Origin: Anaerolineales bacterium
GTDB taxonomy: Bacteria > Chloroflexota > Anaerolineae > Anaerolineales > E44-bin32
DNA: 20,068 bases
Assembly (NCBI GenBank): GCA_030606845.1
Contig: JAUWFP010000016.1
Location: 1 to 20,068 of the forward strand
Reading direction: 5' to 3'
This document shows positions 7,986 to 14,908 of this stretch, piece after piece. How positions within the stretch are numbered: the first letter of the stretch is position 1; each line of letters starts with the position of its first letter. The notes under the pieces were generated by a model. It saw nothing but the letters and a program-made list of their open reading frames with translations, was not told the DNA's origin and did not search any database. The position numbers and the translations under genes were made by a program.

Positions 7986-9098
7986 GTGACGAAGAAGAAA
8001 CGTTTCACAGTAATTGGAGCCGGAAACGGTGGGAAGGCGATGGCTGCCCACCTTGCATTGAAGGGCTTTCCGGTAAACCTGTACAATCGCACCTTTAGTC
8101 GCATCACTGCGATTGCCGAACTGGGCGGGATCAATCTGGAGAGCTATGAAGGGGGTCCGCATGGCTTTGGCGAGATGGAGATTGTTACCTCAGACATCGG
8201 CGAAGCTATTGAAGATGCCGATGTGATCATGGTCGTGGTTCCATCAAGCGCTCATGCCGGCATCGCTCGGTTAATTGCATCTCACCTGAAAGATGGTCAG
8301 ATCGTCATCCTTCACCCTGGCAGGACGGGGGGTGCCATCGAGTTCAGGAAAATTCTGAACGATGCGGAGAGTAGCGCAGATGTAATCATCGCGGAGGCGG
8401 AAACCTTCATCTATGCCAGTCGCTCAGAAGGTCCGGCGGAAGCGCGGATATTTCGTGTGAAGCACGCCGTCCCGCTGGCCGCTCTTCCGGCGACTGATAC
8501 ACCCGCTGTGCTAGAAGCGCTCAATGATGCCTACCCGGAATTTGTCGACGGCATCGATGTTTTACATACTGGATTGAATAATATGGGTGCGATATTCCAT
8601 CCGGCGCTGGTAATCTTGAACATGGGCCGGATTGAATCAACAAAAGGCGATTTTCAGTTTTATATCGATGGGGTCACGCCATCGACGGCGCGTATTTTGG
8701 GAGTTCTTGATCGGGAACGAGTCACGGTAGCAGCTTCGATGAACGTCCGTGCGCGCACCGCAATAGAGTGGCTGCGGTTTGCATATAACGTTCAGGGCGA
8801 GAATCTCTACGAGGCTATCCAGAATCAAACCGGTTATTTTGGCATTCTGGCGCCCAATACGCTGAAACATCGCTACATCTTTGAAGACATCCCCATGAGT
8901 TTGGTGCCCATTGCTTCACTAGGGAAGCGATTCGGCGTCTCCGTACGTGGCATCGAGAGCATCATTCGCTTGGCGGTTATTTTGGATGGCACGGATTATT
9001 GGATCAGGGGAAGAACGATTAAAAAATTAGGAATAGAAAGACTGACTGTATATGAGTTGCAGAGCTATGTGAAAACGGGAGCGAGACCAGGTCGTTAA
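7986..9098 (+). CDS. octopine/opine dehydrogenase-family NAD(P)-dependent oxidoreductase
   Basis: Likely catalyses reversible NAD(P)-linked reduction of an imine formed from an amino acid and a 2-oxo acid, or a related reaction; 370 aa. The N-terminal Rossmann domain opens with FTVIGAGNGGKAMAAHLAL, with the dinucleotide loop GAGNGG at residues 11-16. VVVPSSAHAGIA and VILHPGRTGGA follow. The C-terminal helical domain has NNMGAIFHPALVILN, with H205 at the position of the catalytic His of the family, then DGVTPSTARILGVLDRER, the usual opine dehydrogenase continuation. The start is a GTG at 7986 with GAGGAG six bases upstream. It directly follows the B12 mutase on the same strand and is probably co-transcribed. 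Native substrate unknown. Confidence 0.85.
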   Translation: MTKKKRFTVIGAGNGGKAMAAHLALKGFPVNLYNRTFSRITAIAELGGINLESYEGGPHGFGEMEIVTSDIGEAIEDADVIMVVVPSSAHAGIARLIASHLKDGQIVILHPGRTGGAIEFRKILNDAESSADVIIAEAETFIYASRSEGPAEARIFRVKHAVPLAALPATDTPAVLEALNDAYPEFVDGIDVLHTGLNNMGAIFHPALVILNMGRIESTKGDFQFYIDGVTPSTARILGVLDRERVTVAASMNVRARTAIEWLRFAYNVQGENLYEAIQNQTGYFGILAPNTLKHRYIFEDIPMSLVPIASLGKRFGVSVRGIESIIRLAVILDGTDYWIRGRTIKKLGIERLTVYELQSYVKTGARPGR

Positions 9099-9237
9099 AT
9101 TACTCATCTCATTTGTTCATCCCCTCCCCGACTATCGGCAGCAAGACACTGGTCAATCTCTTGAGCAGCACTGATGAACAGATGATGAAGGACGGTATCG
9201 ATCCAAGGATGCAGCACGTCAATCATGTGCCCCCTCT

Positions 9238-9711
9238 TTATGGCTCAATAGGATACCCGGATTGAATCCAACCTTCTATGCCGCCGCGCAACGCGGTAGC
9301 GCTCGGGAAATTGTGTGTGCGCAAGAACAAGGCAGCTTGTGCGCTGGTCTCTTCTAACGGGCAGTCGCAGTAGGTGATGATCGTCCGGTCGTTGGGGAGG
9401 TCGAGATAACGGCTTTCCAGTTCTTCTGCGGGGATCGAGATCGCTCCAGGGATATGCGTTCTAGCGAACGCAGAACGGGGGCGAAGATCGAGGAAGATCG
9501 CTGATCCACCAGACCAGGTTTTATAGGCTTCTAAAAGCCCAATGCGTGGTACTTGCTGTGCGTTGAGTTGAGGGTCACCCTCGGAGTCTACAGCCTGTTT
9601 TCCGACCTGCAGCGTGATGAAGAAAACGATTGCTACGAGGCAAAGCAAAGCTGCTCCACCGAGAATTCCTAATCGTGCACTCGCTTTTCGCCGTTTATTC
9701 ATCAGAGCCAT
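9238..9711 (-). CDS. membrane-anchored rhodanese-domain protein
   Basis: Single rhodanese domain held at the membrane; 157 aa. Residues 5-12 are basic and residues 14-36 form one hydrophobic helix, so the protein is probably N-in with the domain outside the cytoplasm. The rhodanese fold is visible in AIFLDLRPRSAFARTHIPGA (71-90), then IITYCDCPLEETSAQAALFL with the active-site Cys at C115, and ALRGGIEGWIQSGYP at the end. The active loop CDCPLEE carries a second Cys (C117) and is acidic, unlike the basic loops of thiosulfate sulfurtransferases, so the sulfur acceptor or role may differ. It is transcribed away from the unknown gene at 9854. The ATG at 9711 is used; the ATG at 9702 is also possible. 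Confidence 0.88.
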   Translation of the reverse strand: MALMNKRRKASARLGILGGAALLCLVAIVFFITLQVGKQAVDSEGDPQLNAQQVPRIGLLEAYKTWSGGSAIFLDLRPRSAFARTHIPGAISIPAEELESRYLDLPNDRTIITYCDCPLEETSAQAALFLRTHNFPSATALRGGIEGWIQSGYPIEP

Positions 9712-9757
9712 GTCTCTCTACTGAATCATAACCCCATACTTGTTCGTGCGGTAGCAG

Positions 9758-9786
9758 TTGAATCCAGCGCTTAACTGACCTAGAAT
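9758..9786 (+). promoter_or_regulatory. candidate sigma-70 promoter for the 174-aa gene
   Basis: TTGAAT (9758-9763), a 17-base spacer and TAGAAT (9781-9786) give near-consensus hexamers at ideal spacing. The predicted transcription start is about 60 bases before the ATG at 9854. It lies in the divergent gap with the rhodanese gene. Confidence 0.5.
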
Positions 9787-9853
9787 GAGGATGGGATTGC
9801 AGTTTCTTCCCACCAGGTCGTTGGCTCAATTTTGACTAGGTCTGGAGTTAGCA

Positions 9854-10378
9854 ATGGCAACGAAAAAATCCATTGAAGTGGATGTTATTACTTCTTCACA
9901 TTGGATCACCGGGATGATCTATCCGGAGGCACGGGGCTTATTCAGTCATATGAACATTCCGACGGAATCGGCGATTGAGATCGAAGCAGGTGAACTGACT
10001 ACTCTTTTCAAGCGCTCGCAATCGGCGGAAAGTTTTGGCAGGATGTGGCTGGTCAAGCGAGAGATTATTGCCATACTGGTCGGGAATCGCGCTGGGCTAG
10101 GTCCATCCAACGTATTGCAGGCCGGGTACACGAAACCATTCCCTCATTCGGTGCAAGTTCTCCTGGAAGGGTACGAACTCTATGGAAAGATACACAGCGT
10201 TGGCAGGTTTGAATTCAGTAAGGTGATATTTGAAGGGGACAGCCTCTTTACCCCGTTATACGACGCAAGGATTCAATCCATCCTCTTCCCGAAAACGCAG
10301 GCGGATGCCCCGGCTCTCCTTTTTAATCGAAAGCGAGTTCAGGGGCTCACGCTTATTTCGAGCGAACCAGCGACATAA
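9854..10378 (+). CDS. conserved-looking protein of unknown function with two tandem repeats
   Basis: 174 aa; not recognised with certainty. No signal peptide or membrane segment is visible. The protein appears to be two copies of one beta-rich unit. Copy 1 (about 8-78) reads VDVITSSHWITGMIY ... LTTLFKRSQSAE ... MWLVKREIIAILV. Copy 2 (about 98-170) reads VQVLLEGYELYGKIH ... SLFTPLYDARIQS ... ALLFNRKRVQGLTLI. Both show V-x-V, an (I/Y)xGxI turn, an LFxxL-like edge, then a hydrophobic strand with (V/N)(K/R) and a final hydrophobic strand. This layout recalls small Sm- or DUF6812-like beta-barrel domains, an assignment made from memory and weak. A GGAG lies about seven bases before the ATG, and a good promoter is seen at 9758-9786. 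It stands alone in its transcription unit. Confidence 0.75.
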   Translation: MATKKSIEVDVITSSHWITGMIYPEARGLFSHMNIPTESAIEIEAGELTTLFKRSQSAESFGRMWLVKREIIAILVGNRAGLGPSNVLQAGYTKPFPHSVQVLLEGYELYGKIHSVGRFEFSKVIFEGDSLFTPLYDARIQSILFPKTQADAPALLFNRKRVQGLTLISSEPAT

Positions 10379-10597
10379 CCCCGAAATTCGTAGGATATCT
10401 ACTAGATTGACAGAATAACTTCGATCGGCCATCTCCAGCCTTGGCTTAATTATTCGCTTGGTTCGATAGGATGAGTCAATTTATAGAGTCACATGGTCAA
10501 TAGGGCAGTTTACAACTGTTTCTAGGCGTCTGGATTTGTCAATTGTAATAAGCAGTCTTTTCACTCGAGGATGCGTTTTGGGGTACTGTTTTTCGAT
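10379..10597. other. intergenic stretch downstream of the 174-aa gene
   Basis: No gene is seen here. A small hairpin CAGTT-TAC-AACTG followed by TTTCT (10506-10523) could be a weak terminator for the gene ending at 10378. Confidence 0.4.
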
Positions 10598-10625
10598 TTG
10601 ACACCTATTAATTTATCATTACAAT
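10598..10625 (+). promoter_or_regulatory. strong sigma-70 promoter
   Basis: TTGACA (10598-10603) is an exact -35 consensus. A 16-base AT-rich spacer and TACAAT (10620-10625) follow. Transcription would start near 10632, at the first base of the structured element described next. It is the clearest promoter found by eye in this window. Confidence 0.7.
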
Positions 10626-10631
10626 AAACGC

Positions 10632-10715
10632 CGCAAAGTCAGGGCAATGTGGTTTGCACCGCCTGGAGCCCTGACCGTGAGCGCCGGTCTCACTTCAGTT
10701 GAGACCGGCGTTTCT
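10632..10715 (+). ncRNA. candidate small structured RNA or riboswitch-like leader
   Basis: Predicted transcript of about 80-90 nt starting next to a strong promoter and ending at a hairpin terminator. It contains a perfect 8-bp stem GTCAGGGC (10638-10645) / GCCCTGAC (10668-10675). Directly 5' of the stem, GCAAA (10633-10637) is complementary to TTTGC (10653-10657) inside its 22-base loop, so an H-type pseudoknot is possible. A perfect 11-bp hairpin follows. It matches no riboswitch class I can recall; the CGCAAAG-CAGGG string is only faintly like part of the c-di-GMP-I aptamer, and the rest of that aptamer is missing. It could be a free sRNA or an attenuating leader of the DUF4405-type gene, which starts about 230 bases beyond the terminator. 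Confidence 0.45.
10682..10715 (+). terminator. intrinsic terminator
   Basis: A perfect 11-bp stem CGCCGGTCTCA (10682-10692) / TGAGACCGGCG (10700-10710), a 7-base loop and the tail TTTCTATATAT. The GC-rich stem and T-rich tail fit an intrinsic terminator or attenuator. Confidence 0.65.
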
Positions 10716-10947
10716 ATATATTTCGGACAAACCGGCGGTTGAAAGGAGGTGGATACGCATCGAGTCGGTTCCCAATTACTCCCCCTTGGATAAGCTCTCA
10801 TTCCACCCAGTGCTTATTCCCAAAAGACTAAAAGTTAGAACTCCCCGCATCGAATTCTTCATAAGCTTCATTGAAAATCTTCATAACTTCTTCGCATCGA
10901 CCCTCTAATATTTACGTAATAACTTAAATATTTCATGAGGTGAAATA
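10716..10947. other. region between the terminator and the DUF4405-type gene
   Basis: It contains an orphan, near-perfect Shine-Dalgarno-like AAAGGAGGTGGAT (10742-10754) with no ATG, GTG or TTG at normal distance downstream. The open frame across it (up to 10908) has no conventional start placed to use it and no recognisable domain, so I do not call a gene. Confidence 0.4.
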
Positions 10948-11556
10948 ATGGGAATATCACGAACAACACGCTTAAATTGGTTATTGGATGCCGGTGTATT
11001 TTTCACGGCACTCGTGGCAGGCTTCTCGGGTCTTTATTTCCTATATGTCCCGGTTGGCGGCTACCAGGGGGGGAAGAACCCATTGTATGGCATTACGATT
11101 TTGTTCAGCCGCTCCACATGGGATGACCTTCATTTGTGGGGTGGGATAGCGATGATCTTGATTGTTACGATCCATCTCCTTTACCACTGGGATTGGGTTG
11201 TGATGATGACCAAGAAGATCTGGAATCAAATCCGATCCGGGAAGTCGAACATGTCCCGTGGCGCAAAGAACAATTTGGCAGTCAATCTGGTAATAGCCAC
11301 GAGTTTCCTGCTTGTCGCCATCTCGGGAGTTTATTTCCTCTTCGGTCCTACGGGAGGTTATGAGGGCGGCGCTAATGCGAATTGGGATATCGGCTTTCTT
11401 TTCAGCCGAACAACCTGGGATCTCATTCACACATGGTCAGGTGTTACCTTGTTCATCGCCGCTGGTTTCCATTTCATCATCCATTGGAAGTGGATAAAGA
11501 AGGTTACAAATCGTTTTTTCCAATCCCAACCGCCCGCAGTGCGCCACGGTGCATGA
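10948..11556 (+). CDS. DUF4405-type cytochrome b-like membrane protein, tandemly duplicated
   Basis: Integral membrane protein of 202 aa with about four transmembrane helices, likely heme-binding and electron-transferring by family resemblance (inference). It is an internal duplication: half 1 (about 8-90) and half 2 (about 107-190) align with a constant offset of 99 residues. H62/H161, H76/H175, H80/H179 and the GGYQGG/GGYEGG loops (37-42/136-141) all keep this offset. Each half has LFSRxTWD, an (L/I)HxWxG helix and HxxxHWxW, giving three His per half. The start has GAGGTG upstream of the ATG. The exported protein at 11623 follows 66 bases later and is probably its partner. Confidence 0.8.
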   Translation: MGISRTTRLNWLLDAGVFFTALVAGFSGLYFLYVPVGGYQGGKNPLYGITILFSRSTWDDLHLWGGIAMILIVTIHLLYHWDWVVMMTKKIWNQIRSGKSNMSRGAKNNLAVNLVIATSFLLVAISGVYFLFGPTGGYEGGANANWDIGFLFSRTTWDLIHTWSGVTLFIAAGFHFIIHWKWIKKVTNRFFQSQPPAVRHGA

Positions 11557-11622
11557 TGAGCTGGGATAAGAATCTGAGTTCCTAGAACGTAAAATAAACC
11601 AATTCAAAAAGGAGAGTCAATC

Positions 11623-12234
11623 ATGTTACAGAAAATAGTTGTTGGAACGCTAGTAGCTGCTTTATCAGGAGTACTGATCGTTGGTGCGATCAATCGGACA
11701 GATGCAAAAAGTGAACAGGTTGCACAGGAACAAGAAGCAAATTCGGGTAGGCTGGCCCGAGAAGAAGATCGAGAGCCCATACAGCAAAGCCAGGGTCAGC
11801 AAGGTCAGGGAAATCGTACCGCCTATGCTGAAACCGACACACTGGAAAGTGTATCCCGGGGTGGCGGCCAGGGTCGAATGAGTGAAGGCTCTAGCGGCAG
11901 TTGGCTGGAGGATACGAGCAGAGGCGGCGAAGGGTCAGCATCTGTTGGTGAATGGCTGGAAGTCGTTGGCACTGTTGTATCCATGAATGAAGAAGAGCTG
12001 GTCCTGCAGCTTCAAGACGGCCAGGAGATGGTCATCGAATGTAAATCTTGGACCTATGCCCTGGAGTTGGGATTTACAACCGACATCGGCAACGAACTAA
12101 AACTGTACGGTTTCTATGAAGGTGAAGAGTTCGAGGTTGGTGGGTTCGAGGATCTAACAACGCAGCTACTAACCATGGTCCGTGAGGAGAGCGGTCGTCC
12201 TTTCTGGGCAGGGGGTTCAGGTAGAGGGGCGTAA
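11623..12234 (+). CDS. exported acidic protein with low-complexity linker and C-terminal beta domain
   Basis: 203 aa, family not named. Residues 4-22 are a hydrophobic signal or anchor (IVVGTLVAALSGVLIVGAI). Residues 29-108 are low complexity, rich in Gln, Glu, Gly and Ser, and look like a flexible linker. Residues 110-195 form a compact domain: EWLEVVGTVVSMNEEELVLQ, then MVIECKSWTYALELGF, then LKLYGFYEGEEFEVGGFEDL, ending in WAGGSGRGA. The GTV..M..EELVLQLQDGQEMVIE layout looks like an OB-fold or small beta barrel. One Cys (C140) is present. AAGGAGAG lies about eight bases before the ATG. Its position right after the duplicated membrane protein suggests a periplasmic or extracellular partner in redox or sensing (inference). 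Confidence 0.8.
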   Translation: MLQKIVVGTLVAALSGVLIVGAINRTDAKSEQVAQEQEANSGRLAREEDREPIQQSQGQQGQGNRTAYAETDTLESVSRGGGQGRMSEGSSGSWLEDTSRGGEGSASVGEWLEVVGTVVSMNEEELVLQLQDGQEMVIECKSWTYALELGFTTDIGNELKLYGFYEGEEFEVGGFEDLTTQLLTMVREESGRPFWAGGSGRGA

Positions 12235-12266
12235 GAACGATCTAGATGATCTAAGGCTGGTTTCTA

Positions 12267-12301
12267 CGCAAAGGGCGGAAGTAATTCTTCCGCCCTTTGC
12301 G
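12267..12301. terminator. perfect 15-bp hairpin between convergent genes
   Basis: CGCAAAGGGCGGAAG (12267-12281), loop TAATT, and CTTCCGCCCTTTGCG (12287-12301) pair perfectly. It lies 32 bases after the stop of the exported-protein gene and faces the kinase gene on the other strand. No strong T-run follows on either side, so it may act as a bidirectional terminator or mRNA 3' end protector. Confidence 0.5.
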
Positions 12302-12327
12302 ATATAAATAATCCTTTCAACATCTTT

Positions 12328-12355
12328 GTAGAGACGTAGCATGCTACGTCTCTAC
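12328..12355. repeat. perfect 28-bp palindrome, probable dispersed repeat
   Basis: GTAGAGACGTAGCA (12328-12341) is followed without a loop by its exact reverse complement (12342-12355). From memory, close variants of this GTAGAGACG-type palindrome occur in many copies in some environmental bacteria, notably cyanobacteria and Chloroflexota. It sits in a convergent intergenic gap, the usual place for REP-like units. Only one copy is in this window. Confidence 0.6.
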
Positions 12356-12439
12356 GCCACCTTCTGGTTTTTAAACCTGCGGGAGGTTTAATGCCTGCAA
12401 CTGGAATTCGATATCTTGCTATGTTATGTTCGTTAGCGG

Positions 12440-13786
12440 TTAGTAGGAAAGGATGCTCCCGCCGATGAACTCGCGCAAGACCGAATCAGGAGGTATCGGC
12501 GACTCATCTTCTACTGGTTCAACCTCATTTAGCATGCGTAGAATTCTGGAAGCTCGCTTGTACGCGTCCTCGCGAAGAGGGTCGTCGCGGTACTTCGCTT
12601 CCCAATCCTCGAAATTTCCTAATAGGCGAGGGCGATAAATCGCCAACTCATACGGCATTGCGCTGTTTATAATCACGTCGACGCTGCCAATATTGGGGAT
12701 GATATTGCGCAGTTCACTTGAGCGGACATAGTGCCAATGCTGAAGTGTCCGTTCTGGATCATAGGCGCGATGGACTTCGTCTCTTAACATCCTGCGGATG
12801 AGGCGTAAATCAGCCCAGCGTATGTACTCGTCGTCGGCTCTCCGCATCTGCAGCAGAGGCTCGAGGTAGACAGCGAATTTCTGTGCACTCGGGATACCCT
12901 CTGTCATGGGAGGATATAGGCCATGGAGGCTGTCTAAAAGGATAATTTCATTCTTTTCGAGCTTCATGGGTGTTTGGTCAGGTATACGGCGACCCGCTTT
13001 GAAGTCGTAATAGGGGATCAGCACTTCTTCGCCGCGTGTTAACGCTTGCAAGTGTTCGTTTATCAGCGGCAGGTCGAGCGCTTGTGGAGTTTCAAAGTCA
13101 TAATCGCCGAATTCATCCTGCGGATGCTCTTCAAGGTCGAAGAAATAATTATCCATGTTCAAAGCACGGAATTGCAGTCCCTGCTTTTTCAAGCGCTGTT
13201 CAATCTTGATCGTTGTTGTGGTTTTACCAGAAGACGATGGGCCGCTGACGATCACCAGCTTCAACCCATCTTTGCGCTCGACAATCATTTGGGCTGCGGT
13301 CTCGACGTTATCATCGTACGCGGATTCAGACTCGTGGACGATTTGCGGGAACTCACCTCTCAGAATACGCTTATTTAATGCGGATACTGTGTGAAGGTCG
13401 TGCTTTATTGCCCAGTCAAGGACATACCAGACCTTGCGCCAGGGTATATTATCTCCGTGAGTCGACGCCCGTTTACCAGCCTCCTGTCGTGCTCTATTTC
13501 GGTCTTCACGGTAAAGGATAAACGCCTTGGAGACTTGAGCGTGACCATTCTCTATCAACGTTTTTTCTACGGCGTCCTGGATTTCTTCGATATGGGGAGT
13601 GTGCCCCTCGGGCAGGTTCTCGTGAAGATATTCGACAACTTTCTCAGCAAGCCATTTGGCGCGCTCACGATCGCGCCCACCGACTGAGACTGCGGCGCGA
13701 TAGATGGCGTTGTCGATCCGCTCCTTGTTGAAGGGCAGGATGGCGCCGCTTCGTTTAATTACGTTTTTGAATTCTTTTTTTGCCAT
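12440..13786 (-). CDS. ATP-cone domain fused to uridine kinase-like nucleoside kinase
   Basis: 448 aa, two recognisable parts. Residues 6-98 form an ATP-cone, the nucleotide-sensing domain of ribonucleotide reductases and NrdR: VIKRSGAILPFNKERIDNAI at the start and KAFILYREDRNRAR at the end. After a linker with WAIKHDLHTVSALNKRI, the P-loop kinase domain starts: VIVSGPSSSGKTTTTIKI with Walker A GPSSSGKT (182-189), ALNMDNYFFD (D212), DEFGDYDFETPQALDL, IPYYDFKAGRR, and LLDSLHGLYPPM in the place of the (E/D)GIHxLNP motif. This order matches the uridine kinase-like nucleoside kinases that often carry a TGS domain; here the ATP-cone takes the front position. It likely phosphorylates a nucleoside under control of ATP/dATP binding (inference). 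AGGAAG lies upstream of the ATG. Probably monocistronic. Confidence 0.82.
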   Translation of the reverse strand: MAKKEFKNVIKRSGAILPFNKERIDNAIYRAAVSVGGRDRERAKWLAEKVVEYLHENLPEGHTPHIEEIQDAVEKTLIENGHAQVSKAFILYREDRNRARQEAGKRASTHGDNIPWRKVWYVLDWAIKHDLHTVSALNKRILRGEFPQIVHESESAYDDNVETAAQMIVERKDGLKLVIVSGPSSSGKTTTTIKIEQRLKKQGLQFRALNMDNYFFDLEEHPQDEFGDYDFETPQALDLPLINEHLQALTRGEEVLIPYYDFKAGRRIPDQTPMKLEKNEIILLDSLHGLYPPMTEGIPSAQKFAVYLEPLLQMRRADDEYIRWADLRLIRRMLRDEVHRAYDPERTLQHWHYVRSSELRNIIPNIGSVDVIINSAMPYELAIYRPRLLGNFEDWEAKYRDDPLREDAYKRASRILRMLNEVEPVEDESPIPPDSVLREFIGGSILSY

Positions 13787-13951
13787 TTACTCGCTTCCTG
13801 TTTCTGATTCGATGAAGCACTAGGGAAATGGTGATTTGTGCTCATATATTTATAGATTGATTATCTATGAATTACCAAGGATGGAACCCCTCTAGGTTAG
13901 CAGTAGAATGCACTCACTACTCCTGACTTTAGCGAGCTATGCAATAGACAA

Positions 13952-14620
13952 TCAGCTGATCCTTTCTGCAAATCCAAGAGGGATTAAATATAACGGATAA
14001 TGCGCCTGCGGGAGCTGCAAGACTTTGCTCACTTGCTCTTCGTAGAAGGCTCCAACAGGGACACCTTCAAGCCCGAGGGCTGTCGCCTGTAATAAGATGT
14101 TCTGGGCGGCATGACCGGCTTCGAGATAGATGTACTGAGGCGAGCGTTCTTTTCCATATTTCGATTCAATCCTGCTGAACACCGCTGTCAGGAGAAATGT
14201 CGCCGGAGCTTGAGCGACACATTCTTGTTCCAGCGCGGCGCTGCTCAGCGAGGAGCGCATATCCCCCTCAACGTGCGGCTCCATCCGATGCCCGTCTGGG
14301 AAATAATGGTAGACACCTTCCTTTGTGACCAGGTAAAGTTCGAGCGGGTAGAGCGCGCCGGCGGAGGGGACCGTGCGCTGACCGATCGTATCGCGAAGGC
14401 CCTGGCCGGACCAAAGAAGTTGTCCAATTTGTTCCAAGGAAAGGACTCGTTTTGTAAAGCTGCGCACGGATTTCCGATTTCCTATTGCCTGTTCAAGCGA
14501 GACAGATCCCTTGGCGCTGGGTTTGGGGAGTTCGATAGATTTCAATAGCATCCATACCTCTCTGAAAGATGGGTCTTTCAAGTTGTCTGCAAACCTAAGA
14601 CAATCTTGTTGATCAGTCAT
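13952..14620 (-). CDS. SagB-type nitroreductase-family oxidoreductase
   Basis: FMN-dependent oxidoreductase of the SagB/nitroreductase superfamily; 222 aa. In RiPP pathways SagB enzymes oxidise azolines to azoles, but many stand-alone members have unknown roles. Visible motifs are NRKSVRSFTKRVLSLEQIGQ (48-67) with the FMN-phosphate basic residues, LLWSGQGL, RTVPSAGALYPLELYLV (82-98), GVYHYFPDGHRM, and YLEAGHAAQNILLQATALGL followed by VPVGAF. This is the complete family pattern. The ATG at 14620 has no visible ribosome site; the ATG at 14551 has GAGAGG five bases upstream and would give 199 aa starting MLLKSIELPKPS, so the start is uncertain. No RiPP cyclodehydratase or precursor is adjacent. 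The toxin-antitoxin pair diverges from it. Confidence 0.85.
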   Translation of the reverse strand: MTDQQDCLRFADNLKDPSFREVWMLLKSIELPKPSAKGSVSLEQAIGNRKSVRSFTKRVLSLEQIGQLLWSGQGLRDTIGQRTVPSAGALYPLELYLVTKEGVYHYFPDGHRMEPHVEGDMRSSLSSAALEQECVAQAPATFLLTAVFSRIESKYGKERSPQYIYLEAGHAAQNILLQATALGLEGVPVGAFYEEQVSKVLQLPQAHYPLYLIPLGFAERIS

Positions 14621-14879
14621 AATTCAGTTCAAAACGTGCGCTGATACACAAGATATCACAAATCGGCATGTCAATGTTGTACTTGGCCTCCAGAGTGCGA
14701 GGAAATCCGGGGAGAGGTGATTGTTGCTCAAATATTATTTAATAAACGCTCGAGGAGATTTTATCGCCTGGAAGAGTATCCGCTAAGCCAGAGATTGAGA
14801 GTGGCTCTGATGTAACGACCATCTATCTGAAATCAAAAAAAGCTGGTGACATTCTCTATGGCGCCCTACGTACTTACAC
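14621..14879. other. intergenic region between divergent nitroreductase and higBA
   Basis: I see no gene or strong structure here. The higBA promoter begins at 14880. Confidence 0.5.
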
Positions 14880-14908
14880 TTGCAGCTTAGCGCATAGCGT
14901 TATACAAT
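14880..14908 (+). promoter_or_regulatory. candidate higBA promoter
   Basis: TTGCAG (14880-14885), a 17-base spacer and TACAAT (14903-14908). The predicted start of transcription falls at or next to the higB ATG (14915), and no Shine-Dalgarno precedes that ATG, so a leaderless mRNA is likely. Confidence 0.55.

Noticed and set aside
9114..9182. TGTTCATC...GATGAACA inverted repeat as terminator between convergent genes
   Set aside because: The arms are only 8 bp and about 50 bases apart, with no T-run; it is probably chance.
10632..10680. c-di-GMP-I riboswitch
   Set aside because: Only a CGCAAAG-CAGGG-like string is similar. The upstream aptamer half with its GNRA loop is absent, and the promoter leaves no room for it.
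10699..10908. 69-aa ORF as a gene
   Set aside because: Its ATG lies inside the terminator hairpin, there is no ribosome site for it, and the product has no recognisable domain.
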